Numbered from the stretch's first letter, positions 27,216-35,445 are shown. The stretch: DNA of 64,000 bases from Marinagarivorans sp. (GCA_028281865.1 JANQJB010000007.1:1-64000); one strand, 5' to 3'. Notes: generated by a model from the letters alone, not told the origin. Translations and numbers: made by a program.

Positions 27216-27653
27216 TTATTGTCCTAATGTCAAAACCCGCTGCACCATATGTTTAGCTGTATTCATAATTTCAACGTTGACCTGAAACGAGCGCGACGCG
27301 GAAATCATGTTTGTCATCTCCTCCACGACATTTACGTTGGGGTAATAAACATACCCATCTTCGTCTGCCATTGGATGATTAGGCTCGTGGCGCCTTTCTA
27401 ACGGAGCATCACTTTCAACGATGCCTTCCACCGAAACACCTACTGCTTGCTGGCCCAAGACACCAAAACCATAATTCTCTGCCAAAATGTTTTCTTGTAC
27501 CGCAGCAAAAACCGGGTGACGTCCGCGATACACTTGATCAGAACTCGAGGAGGCCGAATTTGCGTTGGCAATATTGCTGGCGGTTGTGTTTAAACGCAGC
27601 GTCTGCGCATTCATACCGGAACCGGCAATGTCAAAAATATTAGAAAGTGGCAT
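27216..27653 (-). CDS. flgC: Flagellar proximal rod protein FlgC
   Basis: FlgC is a proximal rod subunit. Its N-terminus NIFDIAGSGMNAQTLRLNTTASNIANANSASSS and C-terminus VNVVEEMTNMISASRSFQVNVEIMNTAKHMVQRVLTLGQ are canonical, as is the DGYVYYPNVNVVEEM segment. The protein has 145 residues. It starts 3 bp after the flgB stop. Confidence 0.97.
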   Translation of the reverse strand: MPLSNIFDIAGSGMNAQTLRLNTTASNIANANSASSSSDQVYRGRHPVFAAVQENILAENYGFGVLGQQAVGVSVEGIVESDAPLERRHEPNHPMADEDGYVYYPNVNVVEEMTNMISASRSFQVNVEIMNTAKHMVQRVLTLGQ

Positions 27654-27656
27654 GTG

Positions 27657-28061
27657 TTATTCTCCTTTTAATGCACCAATCAAGCCTTTGAAACGACTAT
27701 TTAACAAGGTAAATGCTGTTTGAAATTCAAGGCTATTTTTCATAAATTCCGAGTGTTCAACATGTTCTTCTACAGTATTTCCATCAATCGACGGCTGTGT
27801 AGGAACACGGTATTGGATTTCAGTCATTGGCGTTACTGAACCCATTGATCCCGCGTGACCTTCGCGCGATACGCGTAGGCTTGAAGCAGATGGCTTACTG
27901 TTGAGTCGCGACTCCAGTGCAGCGTGAAAATCAATATCTCTCGCTTTATAGCCCGGCGTGTCAGTGTTAGCTAAGTTACTCGATAGCAACTGAGCTTTTT
28001 CCGAGCGCAACTTAAGCGCGCTTTCGTAGAGCCCTAGAGCTTTGTCAAAGGAAATCGCCAT
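27657..28061 (-). CDS. flgB: Flagellar proximal rod protein FlgB
   Basis: FlgB forms the cell-proximal rod. The start at 28061 (MAISFDKALGLYESALKLRSEKAQLLSSNLANTDTPGYKARD) is preceded by GGAAGG; the upstream TTG at 28073 is less likely. The C-terminus EFMKNSLEFQTAFTLLNSRFKGLIGALKGE also fits. It is the first gene of flgBCDE and has a sigma-54 promoter at 28119-28134. Confidence 0.95.
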   Translation of the reverse strand: MAISFDKALGLYESALKLRSEKAQLLSSNLANTDTPGYKARDIDFHAALESRLNSKPSASSLRVSREGHAGSMGSVTPMTEIQYRVPTQPSIDGNTVEEHVEHSEFMKNSLEFQTAFTLLNSRFKGLIGALKGE

Positions 28062-28118
28062 AAACCTTCCCAATACGACTGAAATAATTTCTTAAAACTT
28101 TTACTAAGTAGTTCTTGA

Positions 28119-28134
28119 GCAAGTGACATGCCAA
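28119..28134 (-). promoter_or_regulatory. Sigma-54 promoter of flgB
   Basis: The minus strand reads TTGGCATGTCACTTGC with GG and GC at -24/-12 spacing, 58 bp upstream of the flgB ATG. It lies in the 306-bp cheR-flgB gap, which otherwise holds the palindromes at 28190-28221 and no gene. Confidence 0.82.
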
Positions 28135-28189
28135 GCCGTAAAATTGATAAAACATATTGATTTTTATCAGTTTTTTATATGGCACTTTC

Positions 28190-28221
28190 GCCAAAATTTT
28201 GGCCGCGGCAAAGTCTTGCCG
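28190..28221. promoter_or_regulatory. Paired palindromes upstream of the flgB promoter
   Basis: GCCAAAATTTTGGC (28190-28203) is a perfect 14-bp palindrome. CGGCAA-agtc-TTGCCG (28206-28221) follows at once. They lie about 60-90 bp upstream of the -24 box, the usual place for an NtrC-type enhancer. The second resembles the CGGCAA/TTGCCG ftr element of Caulobacter FlbD and shares TTGCCG with the boxes in front of the distal flagellin. It could also be part of a cheR transcript terminator, although no U-run follows. Confidence 0.45.
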
Positions 28222-28379
28222 AAAAGCGAGGGAAAAGAGGAACGGTTTACCCTTTTTCTATGGTCATCAGTTTTATGCAGACAATAAATAGGTGCTAAGG
28301 AATATAGCTATTACAGATCCGAACAAAAATTTCAGCGCGTTTTACTTTGGGATGGGCTCACAGAACTTAGAGAACAAGA

Positions 28380-29207
28380 TTATTTTGCGCGAAAAGCTAA
28401 ACCAGGGTGACAGCTCGTCAGTTCAAAAAACTCCTCCGCACCTGTGATGCTTTCAGAGGAGCCCAAAAACAGCAAACCGCCAGGCTGCAAGAGACGACGT
28501 ATTCGGCAAAGAATATCTTTTTTGAGTTCCGCCGAAAAATATATCAAAACATTGCGGCAAAAAATCAGGTCGAACTGGCCGAGGTTAGAAAAATCATTTT
28601 GTAAATTGAGAAGGCGAAAATCGATAGAACTACGAAGATCCTGGTTAATTTGCCAACTTTCATTTTCTTGCGCAAGAAAATAACGGTTCAAGTGATCAGG
28701 CGTCAACCCGCGCATCACTGAAAATTGATCGAACAAACCGTTTTTTGCCGCAGTCAAGACAGACTGCGACACATCTGTTGCAATGATATTTGCGCTAACG
28801 CGTCTAGACGGCACGGCAAGCCGATTTATCTCTGATAAAATCATACTAATTGAGTAGGGTTCCTGCCCTGTCGAACAGGCTGCGCTCCATATGCGCGCCG
28901 GTTTTGTCAGATTGTCTTGTTGCCACTGTGGGAAAAACTGTTTTTCTAAGAAGTCGTATGGATAACCATCGCGAAACCAAGACGTCTCATTGGTTGTCAT
29001 CGCGTCTAAAACTTCTTGTTTTAATGTCGATGAGCAGGAAGCCTGTAGCTTTTTAATCAGTTCTGAGAAGTCATCGATCTTGTTGCTAATCAATAATTTC
29101 CGCATTCTCGAGGTGACTAAATACTGCTTATTATCACCGAGCTCTATACCGCAGGACATACGCAAGTATTCTCGAAACTTGGCATATTCCCCAGAATTCA
29201 GTTCCAT
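28380..29207 (-). CDS. cheR: Chemotaxis protein methyltransferase CheR
   Basis: CheR transfers methyl groups from S-adenosylmethionine to glutamates of chemoreceptors. The N-terminal all-alpha domain precedes TTNETSWFRDGYPYDFL (about 69-85), then the SAM-binding region IWSAACSTGQEPYSISM (about 105-121) and FDLIFCRNVLIYFS (about 220-233). At 275 residues it is standard. It lies 55 bp downstream of cheV, and this cheV-cheR pair before flgB is the Pseudomonas-type arrangement. Confidence 0.96.
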   Translation of the reverse strand: MELNSGEYAKFREYLRMSCGIELGDNKQYLVTSRMRKLLISNKIDDFSELIKKLQASCSSTLKQEVLDAMTTNETSWFRDGYPYDFLEKQFFPQWQQDNLTKPARIWSAACSTGQEPYSISMILSEINRLAVPSRRVSANIIATDVSQSVLTAAKNGLFDQFSVMRGLTPDHLNRYFLAQENESWQINQDLRSSIDFRLLNLQNDFSNLGQFDLIFCRNVLIYFSAELKKDILCRIRRLLQPGGLLFLGSSESITGAEEFFELTSCHPGLAFRAK

Positions 29208-29262
29208 CTAAGCATTCCAATTGCGAATATTATCGGTTTCATGATTTTGTTATGTAATTGTA

Positions 29263-30201
29263 TTAACTTGCGTTGTTAGTATTTTCTTGCATGCGAACAT
29301 TGACACGTTTGGCCAATTCGTCCGGGTGGAATTTCGCTAAGAAATCATTCGCACCAACTTTCTTGACCATCGCTTCATTAAATACACCTGACAACGATGT
29401 ATGCAATATAATATGCATATCCGATAACTTAGGGTTTGCTCTTACTTCTGCGGTAAAGGTGTAACCATCCATCTCTGGCATTTCAATGTCACAAATGACA
29501 AGTAGCAATTCGTGATACGGATTTTTTCCACTCTCAACCATTTCTTCAAGAAAATCCAACGCCTCGCGGCCATTCTTCCGAACGGTTACTTCCATGCCCA
29601 ACGATTCAACTACTTTTTGTATTTGTCTACGAGCAATCGCAGAGTCATCGACAATGAGAATGTGGCGACTAGCAACTTCTATGGTAGACGACTCTTCAAC
29701 TACATCGGCACTAACAACTGAAGGTAACGGGGATACTTCCGCAAGGATTTTTTCGACATCAATTATTTCTACAAGGCGTTTATCAACCTCAGTAACAGCT
29801 GTTAAGTAACTATCACGTCCCGTACCTTTAGGTGGCGGATGAATTGAACTCCAATTCATATTGACAATGCGCTCGACAGAGTTGACGAGGAAGCCTTGGG
29901 TCGACCCATTATATTCAGTAATAATAACGAAACAATTTTGAATATCATCCAGCGGCTTGCTGCCAGTGGCATGGCGCATATCCATGATTGGGATGGTGCC
30001 ACCTCGAATATGTGCAACACCACGCACAACCGGATGACGTTTGGGAATTTCACTTAAGGGCGGACACTGTAAAACTTCTTTTACTTTAAAAACGTTTATG
30101 CCGTATTGCTGAGCACCACCCAGATTGAAGAGAAGTAATTCCAGCCTATTTTGTCCTACCAGCTGCGTACGCTGATTAACGCTATCGAGCACCCCAGCCA
30201 T
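29263..30201 (-). CDS. cheV: Chemotaxis coupling protein CheV
   Basis: CheV combines a CheW-like coupling domain (residues about 18-155, LLLFNLGGAQQYGINVFKVKEVL) with a receiver domain (about 180-305). The receiver keeps the acidic pair D185/D186 and the phospho-acceptor D238 in ICDIEMPEMDGYTF. It links receptors to CheA and can dampen signalling once phosphorylated. The 312-residue length is typical. It is divergent from flgA across a 375-bp gap. Confidence 0.95.
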   Translation of the reverse strand: MAGVLDSVNQRTQLVGQNRLELLLFNLGGAQQYGINVFKVKEVLQCPPLSEIPKRHPVVRGVAHIRGGTIPIMDMRHATGSKPLDDIQNCFVIITEYNGSTQGFLVNSVERIVNMNWSSIHPPPKGTGRDSYLTAVTEVDKRLVEIIDVEKILAEVSPLPSVVSADVVEESSTIEVASRHILIVDDSAIARRQIQKVVESLGMEVTVRKNGREALDFLEEMVESGKNPYHELLLVICDIEMPEMDGYTFTAEVRANPKLSDMHIILHTSLSGVFNEAMVKKVGANDFLAKFHPDELAKRVNVRMQENTNNAS

Positions 30202-30381
30202 TGCCTTTCCTCAACTATTTATTACAAACAAAATGTTACAAGCTAAACGCATTTTTTATTAACCCGGTAACAATTATTGTCGGATTAATACACGGTGCAC
30301 GGATACACCACCATCGCCGCGTTATAATGAAAGCCTAGCCAACGGCGCATTTTTTTTTAATTTATCGTTAAAAAACTCGGA

Positions 30382-30408
30382 TTATCGGTCTAAGCTTTGC
30401 TATATATT
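30382..30408 (-). promoter_or_regulatory. Weak sigma-28-like promoter candidate for cheV
   Basis: The minus strand has ACCGATAA (30382-30389), seven of eight bases of the FliA -10 box, 15 bp downstream of AATA (30405-30408), an imperfect -35. It lies 181 bp upstream of cheV. The rest of the 375-bp cheV-flgA gap holds no gene and no convincing -24/-12 site. Confidence 0.35.
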
Positions 30409-30576
30409 AATAACATGTTCCTCAGTGACAAAAAATTGACAGACAACGTATCCATAATTTCAGAAATAAGGCTTTTTGTCCCGAGTTAGCAACGACAAAA
30501 TACAGTCATCAAAGTTAACTCAATTGTCTTGGCGAACATTGATCACTCTTCATACATTTAGCATAGGACAAGAATC

Positions 30577-31290
30577 ATGAGCATTCGCTTTTTTTTCTTC
30601 CTTCTAGCGACAACCGGGCCAGCCTCTCTGTGGGCGGTAGAGTATGAAAACGCGCAGGATATTGAGCAGAAGGTCTACACATATATTGAAACGACCTTGG
30701 CCGAGAAAATCGGCCGGGAGTCATTTGATCAAGATTACGAAGTTACGGTATCCAAGCTCGACCCCAGGTTACGCCTGGCAAAGTGCGCAAAACCGTTAAA
30801 AATTCAGACAAATAAAAGCTCTAACAATCGCAGCCATATCACAACACGCGTTGCCTGCGAAACAGATACTCGATGGAGCATATTTGTTCCAGTAAAAATC
30901 GATCGATTTGCAGAGGTTGCGGTGGCAGAACAAAGCCTTCATCGCGGCCAGACACTAGACGTGAATGCCATACGCATGGAAAGGCGAAATATCTCTCACT
31001 TGGGGAATGGTTACATAGATGAACCTGAGCGTGCATTGGGAATGGTTATGAAACGCTCTGCACGCGCAGGTGAGCTGGTTAAATTATCGATGGTTACCCA
31101 ACCTAAGGTGGTAGCAAAAGGCGACAAAGTCACTATACAAGCGTCTCGTCGGGGGCTAACGGTATCAATGATGGCAACTGCACTTGAAAACGGTAAGTTA
31201 GGCGAAACAATAAGCGTCAAAAACAATAGCTCAAACCGAGTTCTTGACGCATTGGTCGTGGGTCCCGGGCGCGTGAGAACCGTTCGATAA
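30577..31290 (+). CDS. flgA: Flagellar P-ring assembly chaperone FlgA
   Basis: FlgA is a periplasmic chaperone needed for P-ring formation by FlgI. A signal peptide (MSIRFFFFLLATTGPASLWA) is followed by the N-terminal domain and a SAF domain (about 110-235: VAVAEQSLHRGQTLDVNAIRMERR, TIQASRRGLTVSMMATALENGKLGETISVKN). The C-terminus VLDALVVGPGRVRTVR is typical. The 237-residue length is normal. The AGGA ribosome-binding site fits the ATG. It faces away from cheV, as in Pseudomonas. Confidence 0.95.
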   Translation: MSIRFFFFLLATTGPASLWAVEYENAQDIEQKVYTYIETTLAEKIGRESFDQDYEVTVSKLDPRLRLAKCAKPLKIQTNKSSNNRSHITTRVACETDTRWSIFVPVKIDRFAEVAVAEQSLHRGQTLDVNAIRMERRNISHLGNGYIDEPERALGMVMKRSARAGELVKLSMVTQPKVVAKGDKVTIQASRRGLTVSMMATALENGKLGETISVKNNSSNRVLDALVVGPGRVRTVR

Positions 31291-31523
31291 ACACCGAGAG
31301 CTTGGGTTGAACCCAAAAATAAGACCTATCTCATTGATTTTTCTATAAAAGTATATAGCCGCCAGCTGTTTTCCACGACAACCCATTTACTTTGGCCCCA
31401 AACCTGCATACCTGCTAAACGTTTTGCCGTTGAAAACGATTGTCCGTACTATTGGTTGGGAGCAATTGTTTTCGCGACTGCGTTGAAAATTCGACGTTTT
31501 TAGAAAAATTGAAAAAAAAGGGC

Positions 31524-31550
31524 TAAAGTTAATTAAGAAAAGGCCGATAG
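31524..31550 (+). promoter_or_regulatory. Sigma-28 (FliA) promoter of flgM
   Basis: TAAA (31524-31527), a 15-bp spacer and GCCGATAG (31543-31550) match the FliA consensus at seven of eight -10 positions with exact spacing, 41 bp upstream of the flgM ATG. Making the anti-sigma factor from a FliA promoter gives the known negative feedback. The remainder of the 301-bp flgA-flgM gap shows no gene. Confidence 0.85.
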
Positions 31551-31591
31551 CGAGTATGAACCTTTTCGTTTAACAGCTTTGGTAAGAGAAT

Positions 31592-31906
31592 ATGGTTATT
31601 GAACCAGGCAATTCTGGGATAGGCAAAGGCATGGCTGCATCGGGGACTAGTGGTCCCAAGGCGCGTCAAACCAGCGCTGACGGTCAGTCGTCTGCAAATC
31701 CATCCAGCGATAAAGCCATCGGCGACAGCGTTTCGCTCAGTGCTGAGGCGCGCTCTCTCGAAAAGCTTGAAGACTCTCTGCGAACAACGCCCGAAGTAGA
31801 TAGTGATAAAGTCGCATCTATCAAACAAGCAATCGACAACGGCACTTATACCATTAACCCCGAAATAATCGCAGAAAACCTACTACAACAAGACGAGCTC
31901 TTTTAA
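31592..31906 (+). CDS. flgM: Anti-sigma-28 factor FlgM
   Basis: FlgM binds FliA until the hook is finished and is then exported. The 104-residue protein has a disordered G/S-rich N-terminal half (the export signal region) and the conserved C-terminal sigma-binding part (about 45-104: DSVSLSAEARSLEKLEDSL, then VASIKQAIDNGTYTINPEIIAENLL). It has its own sigma-28 promoter and is followed by flgN after 63 bp. Confidence 0.93.
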   Translation: MVIEPGNSGIGKGMAASGTSGPKARQTSADGQSSANPSSDKAIGDSVSLSAEARSLEKLEDSLRTTPEVDSDKVASIKQAIDNGTYTINPEIIAENLLQQDELF

Positions 31907-31909
31907 TTC

Positions 31910-31932
31910 TGCGGCTAAATAAATAAGCCGCA
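31910..31932 (+). terminator. Hairpin between flgM and flgN (partial terminator candidate)
   Basis: TGCGGCT (31910-31916) pairs with AGCCGCA (31926-31932) across a 9-nt A/T loop just after the flgM stop. It lacks a U-run, so it may attenuate transcription or protect the flgM 3' end rather than terminate fully. Confidence 0.4.
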
Positions 31933-31969
31933 AGCTTAGTTGTCCAGGTGACGCGAAAAGGTACTGAGC

Positions 31970-32467
31970 ATGTCGCACCCCTCGAACGAACTCACCTGTG
32001 AAAAACTCGTTTCGCATATTAATAACGATATTAAAGTGTGCGAAAAATTGTTAACGCTATTAAAAAACGAGCGTGAATACTTGAAAAAGCGCAATTTCGA
32101 TGAGCTTGACAAACTTATCGAAGACAAAGCCAAAGCACTGAAACATCTAGAAAATAGCGCAAATTCTCGCACAAACATTCTCACACAATACGCGTCCAAT
32201 TTAAGCGATAATGAAGAAGTGCGCTGGCAAAAGCTAATTGAAAAATTTAACTCGCATGACTTACTGCAAAGCTGGGTTAGACTTAAACAATTGATCGTCG
32301 ATTGTAAATCCGAAAACGAGATAAACGGCAAACTAATGACTCGCAATGAGCATACGTTTAATCGCTTGCTCGACATACTACGCGGCCAAGAAAAAGGCCC
32401 CGAATTATACACGGGCAAAGGATCGAAGTCCGGCAACGGTGCTAAACACCAGCTCGGTTCTGCGTAA
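31970..32467 (+). CDS. flgN: Flagellar export chaperone FlgN
   Basis: FlgN is the cytoplasmic chaperone for the hook-junction proteins FlgK and FlgL. The 165-residue protein is almost wholly alpha-helical (ICVCEKLLTLLKNEREYLKKRNFDELDKLIEDKAKAL-type heptads) and ends in a disordered polar tail with GKGSKSGNGAK. Position after flgM and helical content support the call more than any single motif. No flagellar gene follows; the next genes are convergent. Confidence 0.85.
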   Translation: MSHPSNELTCEKLVSHINNDIKVCEKLLTLLKNEREYLKKRNFDELDKLIEDKAKALKHLENSANSRTNILTQYASNLSDNEEVRWQKLIEKFNSHDLLQSWVRLKQLIVDCKSENEINGKLMTRNEHTFNRLLDILRGQEKGPELYTGKGSKSGNGAKHQLGSA

Positions 32468-32510
32468 GATAATCACTCCCCAAAAACGCGTTTTACGCAT
32501 GCTAGGTAAG

Positions 32511-33125
32511 TCAACTGTTTTTACCAGACCAGATATGGGAGGCGAACTCAAGGTCTTCAGGCCTATCTATATCGTGTAATGTACCAAGACAGCAATGTGT
32601 TTTCCCAACAGACTTTATACGCTCTAATGTTTGAGCTAATACCTGTTCTGTCCCCCAGTCGATCGAGTAAAAAATCTCCGGTATAAAATGATTTAAACCA
32701 ATAAGTACGTAACCACCGTCATGTGCCGGCCCAATAACAACGTCGACTTCGTTTAACTTTTGCCAAGCCTCGGTGATATATTCAGAGTCGATTTCAGGAC
32801 AGTCGCTACCAATCAAAATAATTTTTTGCCAACGCAAAAAGGCCTGCTGCAATGCAAAAATAATCCTTTCACCTAAATCACGCCCTTCTTGTTTATAACA
32901 CCATAGTTGCATATGTGAGGAATAATCGAAAGATTCGATTTCCGGGTCGGTCGTCCACAACTCGACTGCACAATCAGTTTGCGCAAGCATATTTAGCGTG
33001 TAATTTACTAATGCTATATGCAAATCTAAGCATTCTTGTTCACTGTAATGACCGCGCATACGAGTCTTGACTTCTCCCAGCCTAGGAGATTTAGCAAATT
33101 GTAGAATAGCTTTTTGCAGACACAT
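32511..33125 (-). CDS. DUF2064 glycosyltransferase-like protein (TIGR04282 type)
   Basis: This protein has the nucleotidyl/glycosyltransferase-like DUF2064 fold: LQFAKSPRLGEVKTRM near the N-terminus, IILIGSDCPEIDSEYI in the middle and DVVIGPAHDGGYVLIGL, where a GT-A type enzyme would carry its donor site. The ATG at 33125 begins 1 nt after the upstream stop, which indicates coupling; a longer frame runs to 33155. TIGR04282 members occur in arsenosugar gene sets beside arsS, as here. A sugar-nucleotide transfer role is inferred from this context. Confidence 0.8.
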   Translation of the reverse strand: MCLQKAILQFAKSPRLGEVKTRMRGHYSEQECLDLHIALVNYTLNMLAQTDCAVELWTTDPEIESFDYSSHMQLWCYKQEGRDLGERIIFALQQAFLRWQKIILIGSDCPEIDSEYITEAWQKLNEVDVVIGPAHDGGYVLIGLNHFIPEIFYSIDWGTEQVLAQTLERIKSVGKTHCCLGTLHDIDRPEDLEFASHIWSGKNS

Positions 33126-33126
33126 T

Positions 33127-33843
33127 TTATTTAACTTGGCGATAAAACCGTGCAAGGATTTCCGGGTCTACCCCCAGCCAATAGGCGAAACGCAAGCTCC
33201 ACATAAGCACCACAGTTTTCGCTATTCCCGCCTGTTCCCAACGTCGAGCTGAAGACTCCATTTTTTCTCCAATGACCAAAGGCTTAGTTTTTTTTCTAAA
33301 ACGTTTGGCAATTTCAATATCCTCCATAAGCGGAAGTGTTAAAAAACCTCCCGATTGCATAAACGCTAAACGTTGAAAGAACTGCCCCTGATCTCCGGTT
33401 GAAACTGAGGTGAGAGCTGAACGCAGGTTAATTAGAAATGCAAGCAAACGAAATATTTTTTTATTATTTGACAAGCGCAGTTTGAAAAAACCCCAAAGCG
33501 GTTTGCAGTTTTTTATCTGGTTTATAACGATGTTAAAGTCTTCAGGAAGGTCCGTATCTACATGCAAAAACAGTATATATTCTGCATGAGCAAGCTCTGC
33601 ACCAGCATTCATCTGACATGCACGACCAGATTTGCTGCTAATGCAATGGAACCCATGCTCACGAATCAACTCAATACTTTGATCCTGGCTACCACCATCA
33701 ACAAAAATAACATCTATTTGCGTTTCAAACTGTCGTGTGAGTATCTTAAGTTTTAGCAACTTTTGCTCAAGCATACCTTGCTCGTTGAGAACCGGAATCA
33801 CAATACTCAATAAACGCTTGCTGCTCGTTAACGCATCATTCAA
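33127..33843 (-). CDS. Family 2 glycosyltransferase (TIGR04283 type, arsenosugar cluster)
   Basis: A GT2 glycosyltransferase with LLSIVIPVLNEQGMLEQ at the N-terminus, VIFVDGGSQDQS, a SGRACQMNAGAELA segment, the metal-binding LHVDTD and STGDQGQFF and MEDIEIAKRFR near the end of the catalytic region. It belongs to the TIGR04283 group found with arsS. I favour the TTG at 33843, which has GGAG before it and overlaps the arsS stop by 8 bp. GTG starts further upstream (the frame is open to 33906) are possible. It probably transfers a sugar in arsenosugar formation. Confidence 0.82.
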   Translation of the reverse strand: MNDALTSSKRLLSIVIPVLNEQGMLEQKLLKLKILTRQFETQIDVIFVDGGSQDQSIELIREHGFHCISSKSGRACQMNAGAELAHAEYILFLHVDTDLPEDFNIVINQIKNCKPLWGFFKLRLSNNKKIFRLLAFLINLRSALTSVSTGDQGQFFQRLAFMQSGGFLTLPLMEDIEIAKRFRKKTKPLVIGEKMESSARRWEQAGIAKTVVLMWSLRFAYWLGVDPEILARFYRQVK

Positions 33844-34819
33844 CGAGCGCTCCACCACAACTACTCCCCTGCCCCGCTGTGCAACCGTAACAGTGCTCGC
33901 CCACAACTATTTCACATCCAGTCAAAGACCGGTCTAATAATTCTGAAATATGTAACCTTTTTTTATCCGAAGTGATAATACTGCGATTTGCATTTTTGAG
34001 CGGCAAACCGAGCATTTGATTAAAATCGCAATCATAAACATAGCCTTGCCAATCCACGCTCACTAGACTTTTACACATCAACGAAGCGAGATTGTTTTCG
34101 CTGTAATTGTCACGCAAAAGCTGCATGTAGTTATCAAACTCACCTTTAGAGAGCAACATGCTGCCGAAACGAGATATCGGCATATTAGTCAGTACATACA
34201 GCTCGCTAAAATCGATATCGTAACGCTGTTTAAGTTCTTTTTTATAAGACGCTTGTAAACTCTGCTGAGCCGGCGGCAAGAAAATTCCATTCGGGTTATA
34301 AACCAAATTTAAAGGTAATGACGCTTCTCGACCATAGCCTAGGTTGTTTAGTTTCTGCAACGCAACAATCGAAGCTTCGAAGACTCCATTGCCACGCTGC
34401 TTATCAACATTCTCCTCTAGATAGCAAGGCAACGACGCTGTTACATTTACTTTGTGAGCTGCGAGAAATTCGCCGAGATCCTCGAAACCAGGCTCTAATA
34501 GTATTGTAAGATTGCAGCGATCAATTATTTCTAGCTCGAATTTAGAAGCTTCTACTACCAGCTGGCGAAAATAGGGGTTCGTTTCAGGTGCTCCACCTGT
34601 GATGTCGAGCGTATTAATTTGATGCCTTTCAATATAGGACAAAATGGTTTCCATAACAGACCACGACATTAATTCAGTGCGCTTCGGCCCGGCGTTTACA
34701 TGGCAATGCGTGCAGCTCAAATTACAACGATAGCCCAAGTTGACTTGCAAAGTGTTAACGCTATCGCGATAGAGTTTCGGGAAGTTGGTTTTTTGTAAAT
34801 AGGGTAAGGTATCAAGCAC
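33836..34819 (-). CDS. arsS: Arsenosugar biosynthesis radical SAM protein ArsS
   Basis: A 327-residue radical SAM enzyme with the cluster-binding cysteines C32-x3-C36-x2-C39 (CNLSCTHC), the DITGGAPETNP motif and a cysteine-rich C-terminal domain (CKSLVSVDWQGYVYDCDFNQML; HCYGCTAGQGSSCGG). This is the ArsS arrangement: it attaches a 5'-deoxyadenosyl group to methylated arsenic on the way to arsenosugars. The arsenic methyltransferase arsM is not in the window, so the substrate must be supplied elsewhere or the enzyme has another role. It leads a three-gene operon with two glycosyltransferases. Confidence 0.88.
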   Translation of the reverse strand: MLDTLPYLQKTNFPKLYRDSVNTLQVNLGYRCNLSCTHCHVNAGPKRTELMSWSVMETILSYIERHQINTLDITGGAPETNPYFRQLVVEASKFELEIIDRCNLTILLEPGFEDLGEFLAAHKVNVTASLPCYLEENVDKQRGNGVFEASIVALQKLNNLGYGREASLPLNLVYNPNGIFLPPAQQSLQASYKKELKQRYDIDFSELYVLTNMPISRFGSMLLSKGEFDNYMQLLRDNYSENNLASLMCKSLVSVDWQGYVYDCDFNQMLGLPLKNANRSIITSDKKRLHISELLDRSLTGCEIVVGEHCYGCTAGQGSSCGGALVE

Positions 34820-34859
34820 GGCTATAACGTCGCTTCTTAACTCGCTAAAACAGGGTCTA

Positions 34860-35090
34860 ATGACATTTTTAGATAACTTTAGCGGACTTGCAACGCCCTC
34901 TTACAACAATTTAACGATTAGTTCGCAGGCTATTAACGCAGTCATACTTGTTACCGGGTTCATAGTCTGTGTATGGATACACCGCCCCATTGCCGGAGAG
35001 GCAACACAAGCCAGTGAAATCAAGCCTCTAAATACAAGAAAGTTCGCGCATTTGCGCCGGTATTTGAGGAGCGCGCAATCAAACAGATGA
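34860..35090 (+). CDS. Possible small membrane protein
   Basis: A 76-residue open frame with one hydrophobic segment (INAVILVTGFIVCVWI, about 25-40) and a basic tail (RRYLRSAQSNR). It has no strong ribosome-binding site and no recognised family. It is divergent from arsS. The rest of the gap 34820-35229 holds only the tRNA promoter. It may be a chance frame. Confidence 0.25.
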   Translation: MTFLDNFSGLATPSYNNLTISSQAINAVILVTGFIVCVWIHRPIAGEATQASEIKPLNTRKFAHLRRYLRSAQSNR

Positions 35091-35148
35091 GGCGATCTAT
35101 TGGTTTACCAGCTCAATAACTCCGATCATCTACTAAAAAACCGAGAGC

Positions 35149-35177
35149 TTTAACTCAATTTTGGAAACTGCTAAAAT
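35149..35177 (+). promoter_or_regulatory. Sigma-70 promoter of tRNA-Arg
   Basis: TTTAAC (35149-35154), 17 bp, TAAAAT (35172-35177), then a GC-rich discriminator, as usual for stable RNA promoters. It lies about 46 bp before the predicted leader end at the mature tRNA start. Confidence 0.6.
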
Positions 35178-35229
35178 CCGCGGCCGCAAATGCAAACAGC
35201 GCACCTAGCTCGGTTTGCCTGCGTCGTTC

Positions 35230-35304
35230 GTTCCCGTAGTTTAATGGATAAAACAAGGACCTCCTAAGTCTTAGATGCTGGTTCGATTCCAGCCGGGAAC
35301 GCCA
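35230..35304 (+). tRNA. tRNA-Arg (anticodon CCT)
   Basis: The acceptor stem GTTCCCG pairs perfectly with CGGGAAC. The D arm is GTTT-loop-AAAC, the anticodon stem AGGAC/GTCTT encloses loop CTCCTAA with anticodon CCT, and the T arm is GCTGG-TTCGATT-CCAGC. A discriminator G and encoded CCA complete the 75-nt gene. It marks the junction between chromosomal genes and the prophage, and its 3' half is the likely attachment core, a common choice for phage integrases. Confidence 0.95.
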
Positions 35305-35427
35305 TTTGTGGGTGTTTATGGGTATATTCGCTGCTGATATTTAAAGCGATATTTTTATCATCATACCTGAAAAAACCCATAAAAACGCGTTTCACCGACA
35401 CAAACGCCGACAATAACTCCCCTCTTT

Positions 35428-35445
35428 TACTGTTTTTTCATACAG
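35428..35445. promoter_or_regulatory. LexA (SOS) box upstream of the accessory operon
   Basis: TACTGTTTTTTCATACAG contains CTGT-N8-ACAG, the full LexA core, and TA before it matches the consensus flank. It overlaps a plausible promoter (TTTACT 35426-35431, 17 bp, TAAAGC). It lies about 90 bp before the first accessory gene at 35536, which would make that operon DNA-damage inducible. Confidence 0.6.
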
